Shown: positions 1 through 5,119, counted from the stretch's first letter. The stretch: DNA of 7,693 nucleotides from Alphaproteobacteria bacterium (GCA_021774355.1 JAJFJE010000151.1:1-7693), one strand, 5' to 3'. Notes: generated by a model not told the origin, from the sequence alone. A program made the numbers and translations.

Positions 1-882
1 GCCGACATGGGGCAGCAGGTCGCATCCAAGGCCGCCGGGGGTCATCTACAGGGCAACCCGCCATTGGCGCTCATAGGCAAGAACCGCCCCCGGCTCGTTT
101 TTGATCTGCCGATCCCAGCCCTTGAACGGGGCGACCCCGACAACGTCGTGAAACCAGTTCTGGATCTCGGCGCCATAGGCGTTGGGCCCGACGATGCCGA
201 GGTCGAGTTCGACCGTGTCCAGGCGCCGGCCGCTGTCATTGGTCAGGATGGCACCACCATAGAGCCAGCCGGCATAGGGCCGCTCGGGCAGTCCGAAACG
301 GTCGCCCATGCGCTCTTCCTGGCGCCCCGGGGTAAAGATGCTCTGGCCGATGGTGAGACCCCAGCGGACCACCCCGGTATCGGCCACCAGCGGCAGGTCG
401 TGAGCCCAGTCGGCCAGTCCCACGGGGGTCTGGTTGGAGCCTGCGAGATAGGTCAGGCGGCCGCCATAGGTGTAGTGCTGATCGGTCTGGCCGCCGAACT
501 TGTCGTTCTCCAGTTGGATGCTGAGGGTTGCACGATCGTCGCGCGGGTCCTCGCCCGCGGTGGCCGTCGGGCGTGGCGGCAGCCGGGCGGTCGCGCCGCT
601 GGCCGCCGTTGGCACCAGCACCGGGCTGTCCGGGGGCGGTGCCAGCCAGGCCGGCCCCATGGCCGTGACCAGCGTGTCATGCAGCGGCCGGGCGATGCCG
701 GCAACCAGGCCGGGGCCGTTGAAGGCGGTGCCGCTGAGCTGCAGGCCGCCGAGTGCAAGCGGCGCCGCCAGGGCGCCCACCGTACCGCCGATGATGACAC
801 CTGCGGCGGCACAGCGTGCCATGTTGAAACCGGCCGTCCGGGCGGTCAAACCTCCGGCCCCGACCGCAGAGCGTGCGATCAT
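1..882 (-). pseudogene. LpxR-family lipid A 3'-O-deacylase (DUF2219), interrupted by an in-frame TAG, 3' end beyond the window
   Basis: LpxR-type proteins are outer-membrane beta-barrels that remove the 3'-acyloxyacyl chain from lipid A. Family signatures are visible (residues counted from the ATG at 882): the ENDKF active-site strand at 125-129, HYTYGGRLTY at 136-145, RPYAGWLYGG at 201-210, the QNWFHD motif with the likely catalytic His245, and GWDRQIKNEPG at 255-265. The reading frame stops at TAG (46-48) after 278 codons, about where the second half of the barrel should begin. The same frame continues to the window edge as GGLGCDLLPHVG, which looks like the next conserved family block. This suggests a single C-to-T change (CAG to TAG) rather than a frameshift. 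I chose the start at 882 because GGAG lies 8 bases upstream (894-891); an in-frame ATG at 897 has no such site. About 120 residues precede ENDKF, including a hydrophobic Ala/Gly/Val stretch and a Pro-rich linker, longer than usual. The family call is strong. Whether the gene is dead, read through or a sequencing error is open. Confidence 0.8.
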
Positions 883-908
883 GACATCCACTCCCATTCT
901 GAATTTCG

Positions 909-931
909 ATCGGACGTTCGCGCGTTCCGAT
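909..931. repeat. Imperfect inverted repeat upstream of the lpxR-like gene
   Basis: ATCGGA (909-914) is mirrored by TCCGAT (926-931). Two further CG pairs form inside if one base is bulged. It lies 27-49 bases upstream of the chosen start codon, so it could be an operator or a 5'-UTR hairpin. The 141-base gap it sits in (883-1023) is less GC-rich than its surroundings and shows a TTGACC that could be a minus-strand -35 element, but I find no convincing -10 at the right spacing. Function is unknown. Confidence 0.25.
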
Positions 932-1023
932 AGACACAGAATGGGTCAAAGCGATCCCAAATTCAGGTGATGTTGAGACCGCTATGGGATGATCTGGGTT
1001 CTATTGAATTCAAAATGGATTGA

Positions 1024-1344
1024 TTATCGAAGATCCCCGGACCCGCCGATAACGCCGCGCCGGGCCCGGTCCTGGAGCTTGCGCATGTTCTCGGCAAAGA
1101 CCGCATCGAGGTCGAGTCCGACCTGGTTGCACAGCTGCGACAGGTACCAGCAGACATCGCCCAGTTCGCCCGCAAGCTTCGCCTTCAGGGTCGCGTCGTC
1201 GGTGCCGTCGCGCAGCCATTTCTTGACCACGCCGGCGACCTCGCCGGCCTCGCTGGCCAGCCCCAGAGCGAGATATTCCAGGGCCCGGTCCGCCGGATAG
1301 ATCGCCGTGGTCGGGGTGAACCGCTGATAATCCGCAAGATCCAT
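1024..1344 (-). CDS. MazG-like nucleotide pyrophosphohydrolase
   Basis: This is a 106-residue all-alpha NTP pyrophosphatase of the MazG-like group. Such enzymes hydrolyse (d)NTPs to the monophosphate and pyrophosphate and act as cytosolic housecleaning enzymes. The Mg-binding EXXE-(n)-EXXD signature is complete: Glu32 and Glu35 in SEAGEVAGVVKKW, then Glu60 and Asp63 in ELGDVCWYLSQL. The C-terminal NMRKLQDRARRGVIGGSGD is typical of the small, single-domain, dCTPase-like members; two-domain MazG is about twice as long. The ATG at 1344 has GGAG 7 bases upstream (1355-1352). The gene lies 61 bases downstream of the peroxiredoxin gene on the same strand, with an intrinsic terminator between them, so its expression probably depends on readthrough or on a promoter inside the upstream gene. 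The exact nucleotide substrate cannot be read from sequence. Confidence 0.9.
   Translation of the reverse strand: MDLADYQRFTPTTAIYPADRALEYLALGLASEAGEVAGVVKKWLRDGTDDATLKAKLAGELGDVCWYLSQLCNQVGLDLDAVFAENMRKLQDRARRGVIGGSGDLR
1037..1052 (+). repeat. 16-bp direct repeat, copy 1
   Basis: CCGGACCCGCCGATAA occurs here and again, identically and in the same orientation, at 3674-3689. This copy is inside the coding sequence for the conserved VIGGSG tail of the MazG-like protein, so its bases are constrained by the protein. The match may therefore be coincidence. Confidence 0.4.
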
Positions 1345-1355
1345 GGGTCGTCTCC

Positions 1356-1391
1356 AAAAAAAGCGGCCGCACCCTGGAGGGTGCGGCCGTT
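1356..1391 (-). terminator. Rho-independent terminator after the peroxiredoxin gene
   Basis: A perfect 11-bp stem, CGGCCGCACCC (1364-1374) paired with GGGTGCGGCCG (1379-1389), closes a 4-base TGGA loop; weaker pairs extend it to 1362-1363 and 1390-1391. Read on the minus strand, the hairpin is followed at once by seven T residues (1362-1356). It begins about 15 bases after the peroxiredoxin stop codon. The T-tract ends directly at the GGAG ribosome binding site of the next gene (1355-1352). There is no comparable T-tract on the plus strand, so it should act only on minus-strand transcription. Confidence 0.85.
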
Positions 1392-1405
1392 CCGTCGCCG
1401 TCGCC

Positions 1406-1891
1406 TCAGAGCAGCTTGAGCACCGCTTCCGCCGACGACACGTCCATGGCCGAGGGATTTGCTTCCAGATTGATCGCCGTGACCTTGCCGTCCGTGGCTA
1501 CCAGGGCGTAGCGCTTGGAGCGCAGCCCCATGCCGAAGCCGGACAGGTCGAGGTCGAGCCCGGTCTTCCGGGTGAAGTCGCCATTGCCGTCGGCCAGCAT
1601 CATGATCTTGTCGCCGACCTGCTGGTCCTTGCCCCAGGCGCCCATGACGAAGGCGTCATTGACCGAGACGCAGGCCACCGTATCGACGCCCTTGGCCGCC
1701 AGGGCCGCAGCATTGTCCCGGAAGCTCGGGACATGCTTGGCCGAGCAGGTCGGCGTGAACGCCCCCGGCAGGCCGAACAGGACGACCGTCTTGCCCGCCG
1801 TCAACTCGGCGGTGGAAATCGGCGCCGGCCCTTTATCGGTCATCACCATGAAAGTCGCGTCGGGCAGGGTATCGCCAACCGCTATCGTCAT
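1406..1891 (-). CDS. Peroxiredoxin, Prx5/atypical 2-Cys type
   Basis: This thiol peroxidase of 161 residues reduces H2O2 and organic hydroperoxides in the cytosol. The active-site motif PGAFTPTC is intact (Pro42, Thr46, peroxidatic Cys49), as is the conserved Arg of the GLRSKRYA segment (Arg124). A second cysteine in the VACVSVNDAF strand (Cys74) matches the position seen in Prx5-type enzymes and may help recycling through thioredoxin, glutaredoxin or glutathione. Length fits the single-domain family, with no fused glutaredoxin. The start at 1891 has a near-ideal GGAGG 5 bases upstream (1901-1897). An in-frame ATG at 1933 would add 14 residues unlike the family and is rejected. A perfect palindrome lies 47-60 bases upstream, and a strong terminator follows the gene, so it is probably its own main transcription unit. 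Confidence 0.93.
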   Translation of the reverse strand: MTIAVGDTLPDATFMVMTDKGPAPISTAELTAGKTVVLFGLPGAFTPTCSAKHVPSFRDNAAALAAKGVDTVACVSVNDAFVMGAWGKDQQVGDKIMMLADGNGDFTRKTGLDLDLSGFGMGLRSKRYALVATDGKVTAINLEANPSAMDVSSAEAVLKLL

Positions 1892-1896
1892 ATCAG

Positions 1897-1901
1897 CCTC
1901 C
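1897..1901 (-). promoter_or_regulatory. Strong ribosome binding site that decides the peroxiredoxin start
   Basis: GGAGG on the minus strand lies 5 bases before the ATG at 1891. This selects the MTIAVGDTLP start over the longer in-frame alternative at 1933. Confidence 0.75.
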
Positions 1902-1937
1902 GTCGCTGCTGCGTGAATACGCGTGGGGCGCATCTAA

Positions 1938-1951
1938 CCCGATGCATCGGG
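1938..1951. promoter_or_regulatory. Perfect 14-bp palindrome upstream of the peroxiredoxin gene (candidate operator)
   Basis: CCCGATGCATCGGG is a perfect dyad with no spacer, in the 239-base divergent region (1892-2130) between the peroxiredoxin and the small membrane protein gene. It sits 47-60 bases upstream of the peroxiredoxin ATG, a plausible place for an operator near the promoter. I do not recognise the binding factor. A 14-bp palindrome can arise by chance about once in a window of this size and composition, so position is the main argument. The rest of the divergent region is unremarkable apart from AT-richer bases near 2006-2035 and a TATAGT at 2091-2096. Confidence 0.35.
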
Positions 1952-2130
1952 GCCGGGGAAGAGTTCCATTGCGCAAGGGGCGGGCGCGATGGTCGCAGGG
2001 CCGCCGGGAAAATTATTGCAGTGCGCCGAATATTGGTGGTGGGAGCATCTGTTGCCCAATGATCTTGCGCCAGGGGCGCAGATCGCTTGGTATAGTCCGG
2101 TCGCTCCGATGGCTCTTCCGACAGGTCCTG

Positions 2131-2424
2131 ATGTCGCCCGCAATCCAGGTCATACTCGTCGTCTCCTACGCCCTGGTCGCCGGGGCCGCCGGCTATGCCT
2201 CCAATGATTTATGGCCCGGGCTGGACGGCATGGTGATCGGCTTTGCCGTCTTCGGCATCGGCCTGGTCGGTCACGCCGTGGTCCTGCGGGCGGCCGACCG
2301 CGCCGACCTGATGGCCGAAATCGACCTGCTGCGACGCAATCACACCGAGACCTTGCGCGAACTGGCCGAGATCAAGCTGGCGCTCAACGCCCGCGACCAC
2401 GGTCCCGAACGCCGGGCGGGGTAG
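2131..2424 (+). CDS. Small two-helix membrane protein with C-terminal coiled coil
   Basis: This is a 97-residue protein of unknown function. Residues about 5-25 and 33-54 are two hydrophobic helices (IQVILVVSYALVAGAAG and GMVIGFAVFGIGLVGHAVV) joined by a short loop. Residues about 57-87 form a charged heptad-rich helix (DLMAEIDLLRRNHTETLRELAEIKLAL) likely to be a coiled coil, followed by a polar tail. The TM-TM-coiled-coil layout resembles, from memory, the N-terminal region of some alphaproteobacterial EAL-domain (c-di-GMP phosphodiesterase) proteins, but no EAL domain follows here. The ATG at 2131 has only a weak AGG 6 bases upstream. The frame is open upstream to 1942, but that part is Arg-rich and unconvincing. 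TATAGT at 2091-2096 could be a -10 box, with no good -35. The gene converges on cheZ, leaving 54 bases without an obvious terminator. Confidence 0.6.
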   Translation: MSPAIQVILVVSYALVAGAAGYASNDLWPGLDGMVIGFAVFGIGLVGHAVVLRAADRADLMAEIDLLRRNHTETLRELAEIKLALNARDHGPERRAG

Positions 2425-2478
2425 TCCGGTCGGGGCTCCGGCGGGGCCCGGGGGCGGCCCAGACCCGGCGCCGTCGGC

Positions 2479-3159
2479 TCAGCCGAACATCGCGTCGATA
2501 TCGGCCTGGCTGGCCTTGCCGGCAGGCGCGGCGGGCGGCTCGTCGAGCAGGCGGTCGACCTCGTCCTGGGCGACCCCCTCGCCTTCGAGCGCCGGCCCGT
2601 TGAGCAGGCGGGCGTCGCCTTCCCGGCTGTCGACCGGCACGCTCTCGTCGAATTCGGCGCCCAGCGCGTCTTTCAGGCGGCCGACCCGCTGCTCGATATA
2701 GGTCAGGGTCTCGACCACCTTGGTGATGCGCTGGCCGGTAATGTCCTGGAACGAGCAGGCCTCGAAGATCGCCATGCAGCGGTCCGCGACCAGTGCCCGG
2801 AAGGCCTCGGGGTCCGCGTGGTCCGCCGCCATGATCGCTTCCGCCGCCGACATGATCCGGTTGGTCGCCTCTTCGGTCGAGCGGACGATGGCCTCCAGCT
2901 CGCGGCCGGCCCTGGGCAGCCGCTCGGTCTGCAGGTCGCCCGGGCGCAATTCGGCGATCTCGTCCCGGGCCCGGGCGATATAGTCGGAAAGATTGCGGAA
3001 TTCGCGATAGAGCTCGGTGTCGAGGGACCGGAAATAGGCCTGCATGGTGCCCAGCAGGACTTCCGTCACCGCCGCCACCTCGGCCAGGCCGGGCGGCGCG
3101 GTGCGGGCCCGCAAATGGTCCGTCAGACCGCGCAGATGGCTGCCGAGTTCGTCCTTCAT
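2479..3159 (-). CDS. cheZ: Chemotaxis protein phosphatase CheZ
   Basis: CheZ dephosphorylates CheY-P and so ends the chemotaxis signal at the flagellar motor. The 226-residue length is close to that of the classical protein (about 214). The long-helix core carries ACSFQDITGQRITKVVETLTYIE at about 134-156, which contains the catalytic pair Asp139 and Gln143, equivalent to Asp143/Gln147 of E. coli. An acidic, Pro/Ala-rich linker (about 166-214) leads to the extreme C-terminus ASQADIDAMFG. This end should be the CheY-binding peptide and resembles the SQxEIDAL motif at the N-terminus of FliM. The gene begins 4 bases after the cheY stop codon with no clear ribosome binding site, which suggests translational coupling. 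No other che genes are in the window. Confidence 0.93.
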   Translation of the reverse strand: MKDELGSHLRGLTDHLRARTAPPGLAEVAAVTEVLLGTMQAYFRSLDTELYREFRNLSDYIARARDEIAELRPGDLQTERLPRAGRELEAIVRSTEEATNRIMSAAEAIMAADHADPEAFRALVADRCMAIFEACSFQDITGQRITKVVETLTYIEQRVGRLKDALGAEFDESVPVDSREGDARLLNGPALEGEGVAQDEVDRLLDEPPAAPAGKASQADIDAMFG

Positions 3160-3163
3160 CGGC

Positions 3164-3550
3164 TTAGAATTCGCCGATGACCGAACGCATCTTGGCCTTC
3201 AGCGTCTCGGCATTGAATGGCTTCACGATGTAGTTGTTCACCCCGGCCTGCTTGGCGGCGATGACGTTCTCGGTCTTCGATTCGGCCGTCACCATGATGA
3301 AGGGCGTCGCCCTCAGGCCGTCATCGGCACGGACCTGCTTCAGCAGCTCGTACCCGGTCATGGGCTCCATGTTCCAGTCCGAGATGACCAGGGCGTAGGG
3401 CTTGTTCTTGAGCTTGGCGAAGGCGGCCTCGCCGTCGGTCGCCTCGTCCACATTATCGAAGCCGAGCTGCTTCAAGAGATTGCGGATGATCCGCAGCATC
3501 GTCTTGTAGTCGTCCACGATCAGAATCGGCATTTGCGGATCGACCGCCAT
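3164..3550 (-). CDS. cheY: Chemotaxis response regulator CheY
   Basis: This is a 128-residue single-domain receiver with no output domain. It should be phosphorylated by CheA and then bind the flagellar switch. All signature residues are present: the acidic pair Asp13-Asp14, the phospho-acceptor Asp58 in VISDWNMEPMTGYELL, Thr88 in MVTAES, Tyr108 and Lys110 in YIVKPF. The aromatic Tyr108 (Tyr106 in E. coli) favours a motor-type CheY over a generic receiver. The loop after Asp58 reads WNMEPM where E. coli has WNMPNM, so the usual proline is shifted by one. It is the first gene of a tight pair with cheZ. The ATG at 3550 has only a partial GGGG about 7 bases upstream; the in-frame ATG at 3532 would also keep the whole domain. 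A CtrA-like box lies 51-65 bases upstream. Confidence 0.94.
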   Translation of the reverse strand: MAVDPQMPILIVDDYKTMLRIIRNLLKQLGFDNVDEATDGEAAFAKLKNKPYALVISDWNMEPMTGYELLKQVRADDGLRATPFIMVTAESKTENVIAAKQAGVNNYIVKPFNAETLKAKMRSVIGEF

Positions 3551-3600
3551 CGCTGTGCCCCGTGCTGGCTGTGTTCACGCGCATGGTGCCGGCGCCGGCG

Positions 3601-3615
3601 CTAAGAAACGGTTAA
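3601..3615 (-). promoter_or_regulatory. CtrA-like binding box upstream of cheY-cheZ
   Basis: Read on the minus strand the sequence is TTAACCGTTTCTTAG: TTAA, seven bases, then TTAG. It matches 7 of the 8 fixed positions of the CtrA consensus TTAA-N7-TTAA, and it starts with the TTAACC seen in many alphaproteobacterial sites. It stands out as an AT-rich island in a very GC-rich intergenic region, 51-65 bases upstream of the cheY start codon. CtrA controls motility and chemotaxis genes in many alphaproteobacteria, so the location fits. The assignment is inferred from the motif alone. Confidence 0.5.
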
Positions 3616-3629
3616 ATCGCCGGCGCGCA

Positions 3630-3713
3630 GCCGGGTCATGCGTGGCCCGGCGAGCAAGGCGCCTTGCGCGCCGCCGGACCCGCCGATAAGGTCGCCCGAC
3701 GCCGGGTCGGCGG
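3630..3713. repeat. Three consecutive inverted repeats in the cheY-phaJ divergent region
   Basis: Three dyads lie end to end. First, GCCGGGTCA (3630-3638) pairs with TGGCCCGGC (3643-3651) across a TGCG loop with one G-T pair. Second, GCAAGGCGCCTTGC (3654-3667) is a perfect 14-bp palindrome. Third, CCGCCGGACCCG (3671-3682) pairs with CGGGTCGGCGG (3703-3713) with one bulged G and a 20-base loop. None has a T-tract on either strand, so they are not intrinsic terminators. They could be operators for phaJ or cheY, or structure in the phaJ leader. High GC content makes chance dyads common. Confidence 0.4.
3674..3689 (+). repeat. 16-bp direct repeat, copy 2
   Basis: This is an exact second copy of the 16 bases at 1037-1052, here in non-coding DNA and overlapping the left arm of the third inverted repeat. 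The flanking sequences differ, so it is not part of a longer duplication. Confidence 0.4.
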
Positions 3714-3740
3714 CGGATCAGCGGTGTGTTGGGAGTGGCG

Positions 3741-4163
3741 ATGCTCTATTTTGAAGATCTGGCCGTGGGACAGAAGGCGCGCTTCTCGAAAACCGTGACC
3801 GATGCCGATATCCTGATGTTCGCGGCCGTTTCCGGCGACACCAACCCGCTGCACATCGATGCGGAATATGCCGCGACGACGCCGTTCAAGGAGCGCATCG
3901 CCCATGGCATGCTGTCGGCGGGGCTGATCTCGGCTGTGCTGGGGACCAAGCTGCCGGGGCCCGGCTCGATCTACGTCAGCCAGGCGCTGCGCTTCAAGGG
4001 ACCGGTCAAGATCGGCGACACGGTCACCGCCGAAGTGACCGTCACCGAACTCAATCCGACGCGCAAGCGCGCCACCTTCGACACCCGGTGCATGGTCGCC
4101 GGCAAGGTGGTGGTCGAGGGTGAAGCGGTCATCATGGTTCCCGGTCGCCCGGTCGAGGCGTAA
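3741..4163 (+). CDS. phaJ: MaoC-like (R)-specific enoyl-CoA hydratase
   Basis: This is a single hot-dog-fold protein of 140 residues, the usual size for PhaJ. These enzymes hydrate trans-2-enoyl-CoA to (R)-3-hydroxyacyl-CoA and so can feed beta-oxidation intermediates into polyhydroxyalkanoate synthesis. The hydratase motif is complete in SGDTNPLHIDAEYAATTPF, with catalytic Asp33 and His38, followed by RIAHGMLSAGLISAVLG at about 52-68 and the RFKGPVKIGDTVTAEVTVTE strand region. I chose the ATG at 3741 because GGGAG lies 5 bases upstream (3731-3735); the frame is open to a GTG at 3726. ribF follows after 11 bases, so the two are probably co-transcribed. No PHA synthase is in view, so a role in another acyl-CoA pathway cannot be excluded. 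Confidence 0.88.
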   Translation: MLYFEDLAVGQKARFSKTVTDADILMFAAVSGDTNPLHIDAEYAATTPFKERIAHGMLSAGLISAVLGTKLPGPGSIYVSQALRFKGPVKIGDTVTAEVTVTELNPTRKRATFDTRCMVAGKVVVEGEAVIMVPGRPVEA

Positions 4164-4174
4164 CGGCTTCCTCC

Positions 4175-5119
4175 ATGCGGATCATCACCGCCCTGGACCG
4201 GGTTCCTTTGACCGCCCGGGGCAGCGTTCTGGCCATTGGCAATTTCGACGGCGTTCATCTGGGCCACCAGGCCCTGCTCGCCGAGGCACGGGCCCGGGCC
4301 GACGAGATGGGCGCCCCGGCCGCCGTGCTGACGTTCGAACCCCATCCGCGCAGCTTCTTCCGGCCGGCCGGCGGCACGCCGTTTCGGCTGACTCCCTTCG
4401 CGGCCAAGGCGCGGGCACTCGCCCGCCTGGGCGTCGATACCCTGTTCCAGGCACAGTTCGATGCGGTGCTCGCCGCCATGCCGGCGCAGACTTTCATACT
4501 GGACCTGCTGCTGGAACAGCTGGGGGCCATCCATATCGTGGTCGGCTATAATTTCTGCTTCGGGAAGGCGCGCAGCGGCGACAGCGCGGTGCTGCGCCAC
4601 ATGGGCGCGATGGAGGGTTTCGGCGTCTCGCTGGTGGGCGCCGTGCGCAGCCCCGCGGGCAGCCCGATCTCGTCGACCGCGATTCGCCGGCACCTGGAAG
4701 CGGGCGAGGTAACCGCCGCCGCCGCCCAACTGGGCCGTCCCTGGGCCATCGTGGCGCCGGTCGAACAAGGCGACCGGCGGGGCCGGACCATCGGTTTCCC
4801 GACCGCCAATCTCCGCCTCGGCGAACATCTGGTGCCCGCCCTTGGGGTCTATGCGGTGGACGTGGTGATGCCGGACGACAGCATCCGCTGGGGGGTGGCC
4901 AATCTGGGCCGGCGCCCCACATTCGACCAGACCGAGGTCAAGCTGGAGGTCCATCTGTTCGACTTTGCCGGCGACCTTTACGGCGCCGAACTGGAGGTCC
5001 GGCTGATTGCCCATCTGCGCGCCGAACGAAAATTTTCCGGTCTCGAGGCGTTGACCGCACAGATTGCCCAGGATTGCCTGGCCGCCCGGGCCGCCCTGAG
5101 CGGACGCCGGTCGGCATAG
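4175..5119 (+). CDS. ribF: Bifunctional riboflavin kinase / FAD synthetase RibF
   Basis: RibF phosphorylates riboflavin to FMN and then adenylates FMN to FAD in the cytosol. The 314-residue length is normal. The N-terminal FMN adenylyltransferase domain shows the nucleotidyltransferase signature IGNFDGVHLGHQ (21-32), FEPHP (54-58), VGYNFCFG (123-130) and ISSTAIRRHL (165-174). The C-terminal kinase domain shows GRTIGFPTANL (203-213), VANLGRRPTFDQ (241-252), LEVHLFDF with Glu258 as the likely catalytic base, LYG, and RAERKFSGLEAL at about 282-293. The ATG at 4175 lies 11 bases after the phaJ stop and has no recognisable ribosome binding site; the bases just before it are CTTCCTCC. Translation is therefore probably coupled to phaJ. 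The ileS gene that often follows ribF is absent here. Confidence 0.96.
   Translation: MRIITALDRVPLTARGSVLAIGNFDGVHLGHQALLAEARARADEMGAPAAVLTFEPHPRSFFRPAGGTPFRLTPFAAKARALARLGVDTLFQAQFDAVLAAMPAQTFILDLLLEQLGAIHIVVGYNFCFGKARSGDSAVLRHMGAMEGFGVSLVGAVRSPAGSPISSTAIRRHLEAGEVTAAAAQLGRPWAIVAPVEQGDRRGRTIGFPTANLRLGEHLVPALGVYAVDVVMPDDSIRWGVANLGRRPTFDQTEVKLEVHLFDFAGDLYGAELEVRLIAHLRAERKFSGLEALTAQIAQDCLAARAALSGRRSA

Noticed and set aside
7..933. 308-codon plus-strand open frame antisense to the LpxR-like gene
   Set aside because: The opposite strand carries clear LpxR-family motifs. The plus-strand translation is Gly/Arg/Ala-rich low-complexity sequence with no family features, as expected from GC-rich third-position bias.
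954..990. ATCCCA/TGGGAT dyad and TTGAATTCAA palindrome (1004-1013) downstream of mazG as a terminator
   Set aside because: The stem is short, the loop long, and no T-tract follows on the minus strand. There is too little to call a terminator or operator.
1343..2062. 239-codon plus-strand open frame across the peroxiredoxin gene
   Set aside because: It is a shadow of the well-supported peroxiredoxin on the minus strand, with no start signal or recognisable domain.
1942..2130. N-terminal extension of the small membrane protein to an ATG at 1942
   Set aside because: The extra 63 residues are Arg/Gly-rich, cross the candidate operator/promoter region, and have no hydrophobic or domain character. 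The start at 2131 directly precedes the first membrane helix.
2425..2478. Possible terminator between the convergent small membrane protein gene and cheZ
   Set aside because: The spacer is G/C-rich and can fold weakly, but no stable stem followed by a T-tract is visible in either direction.
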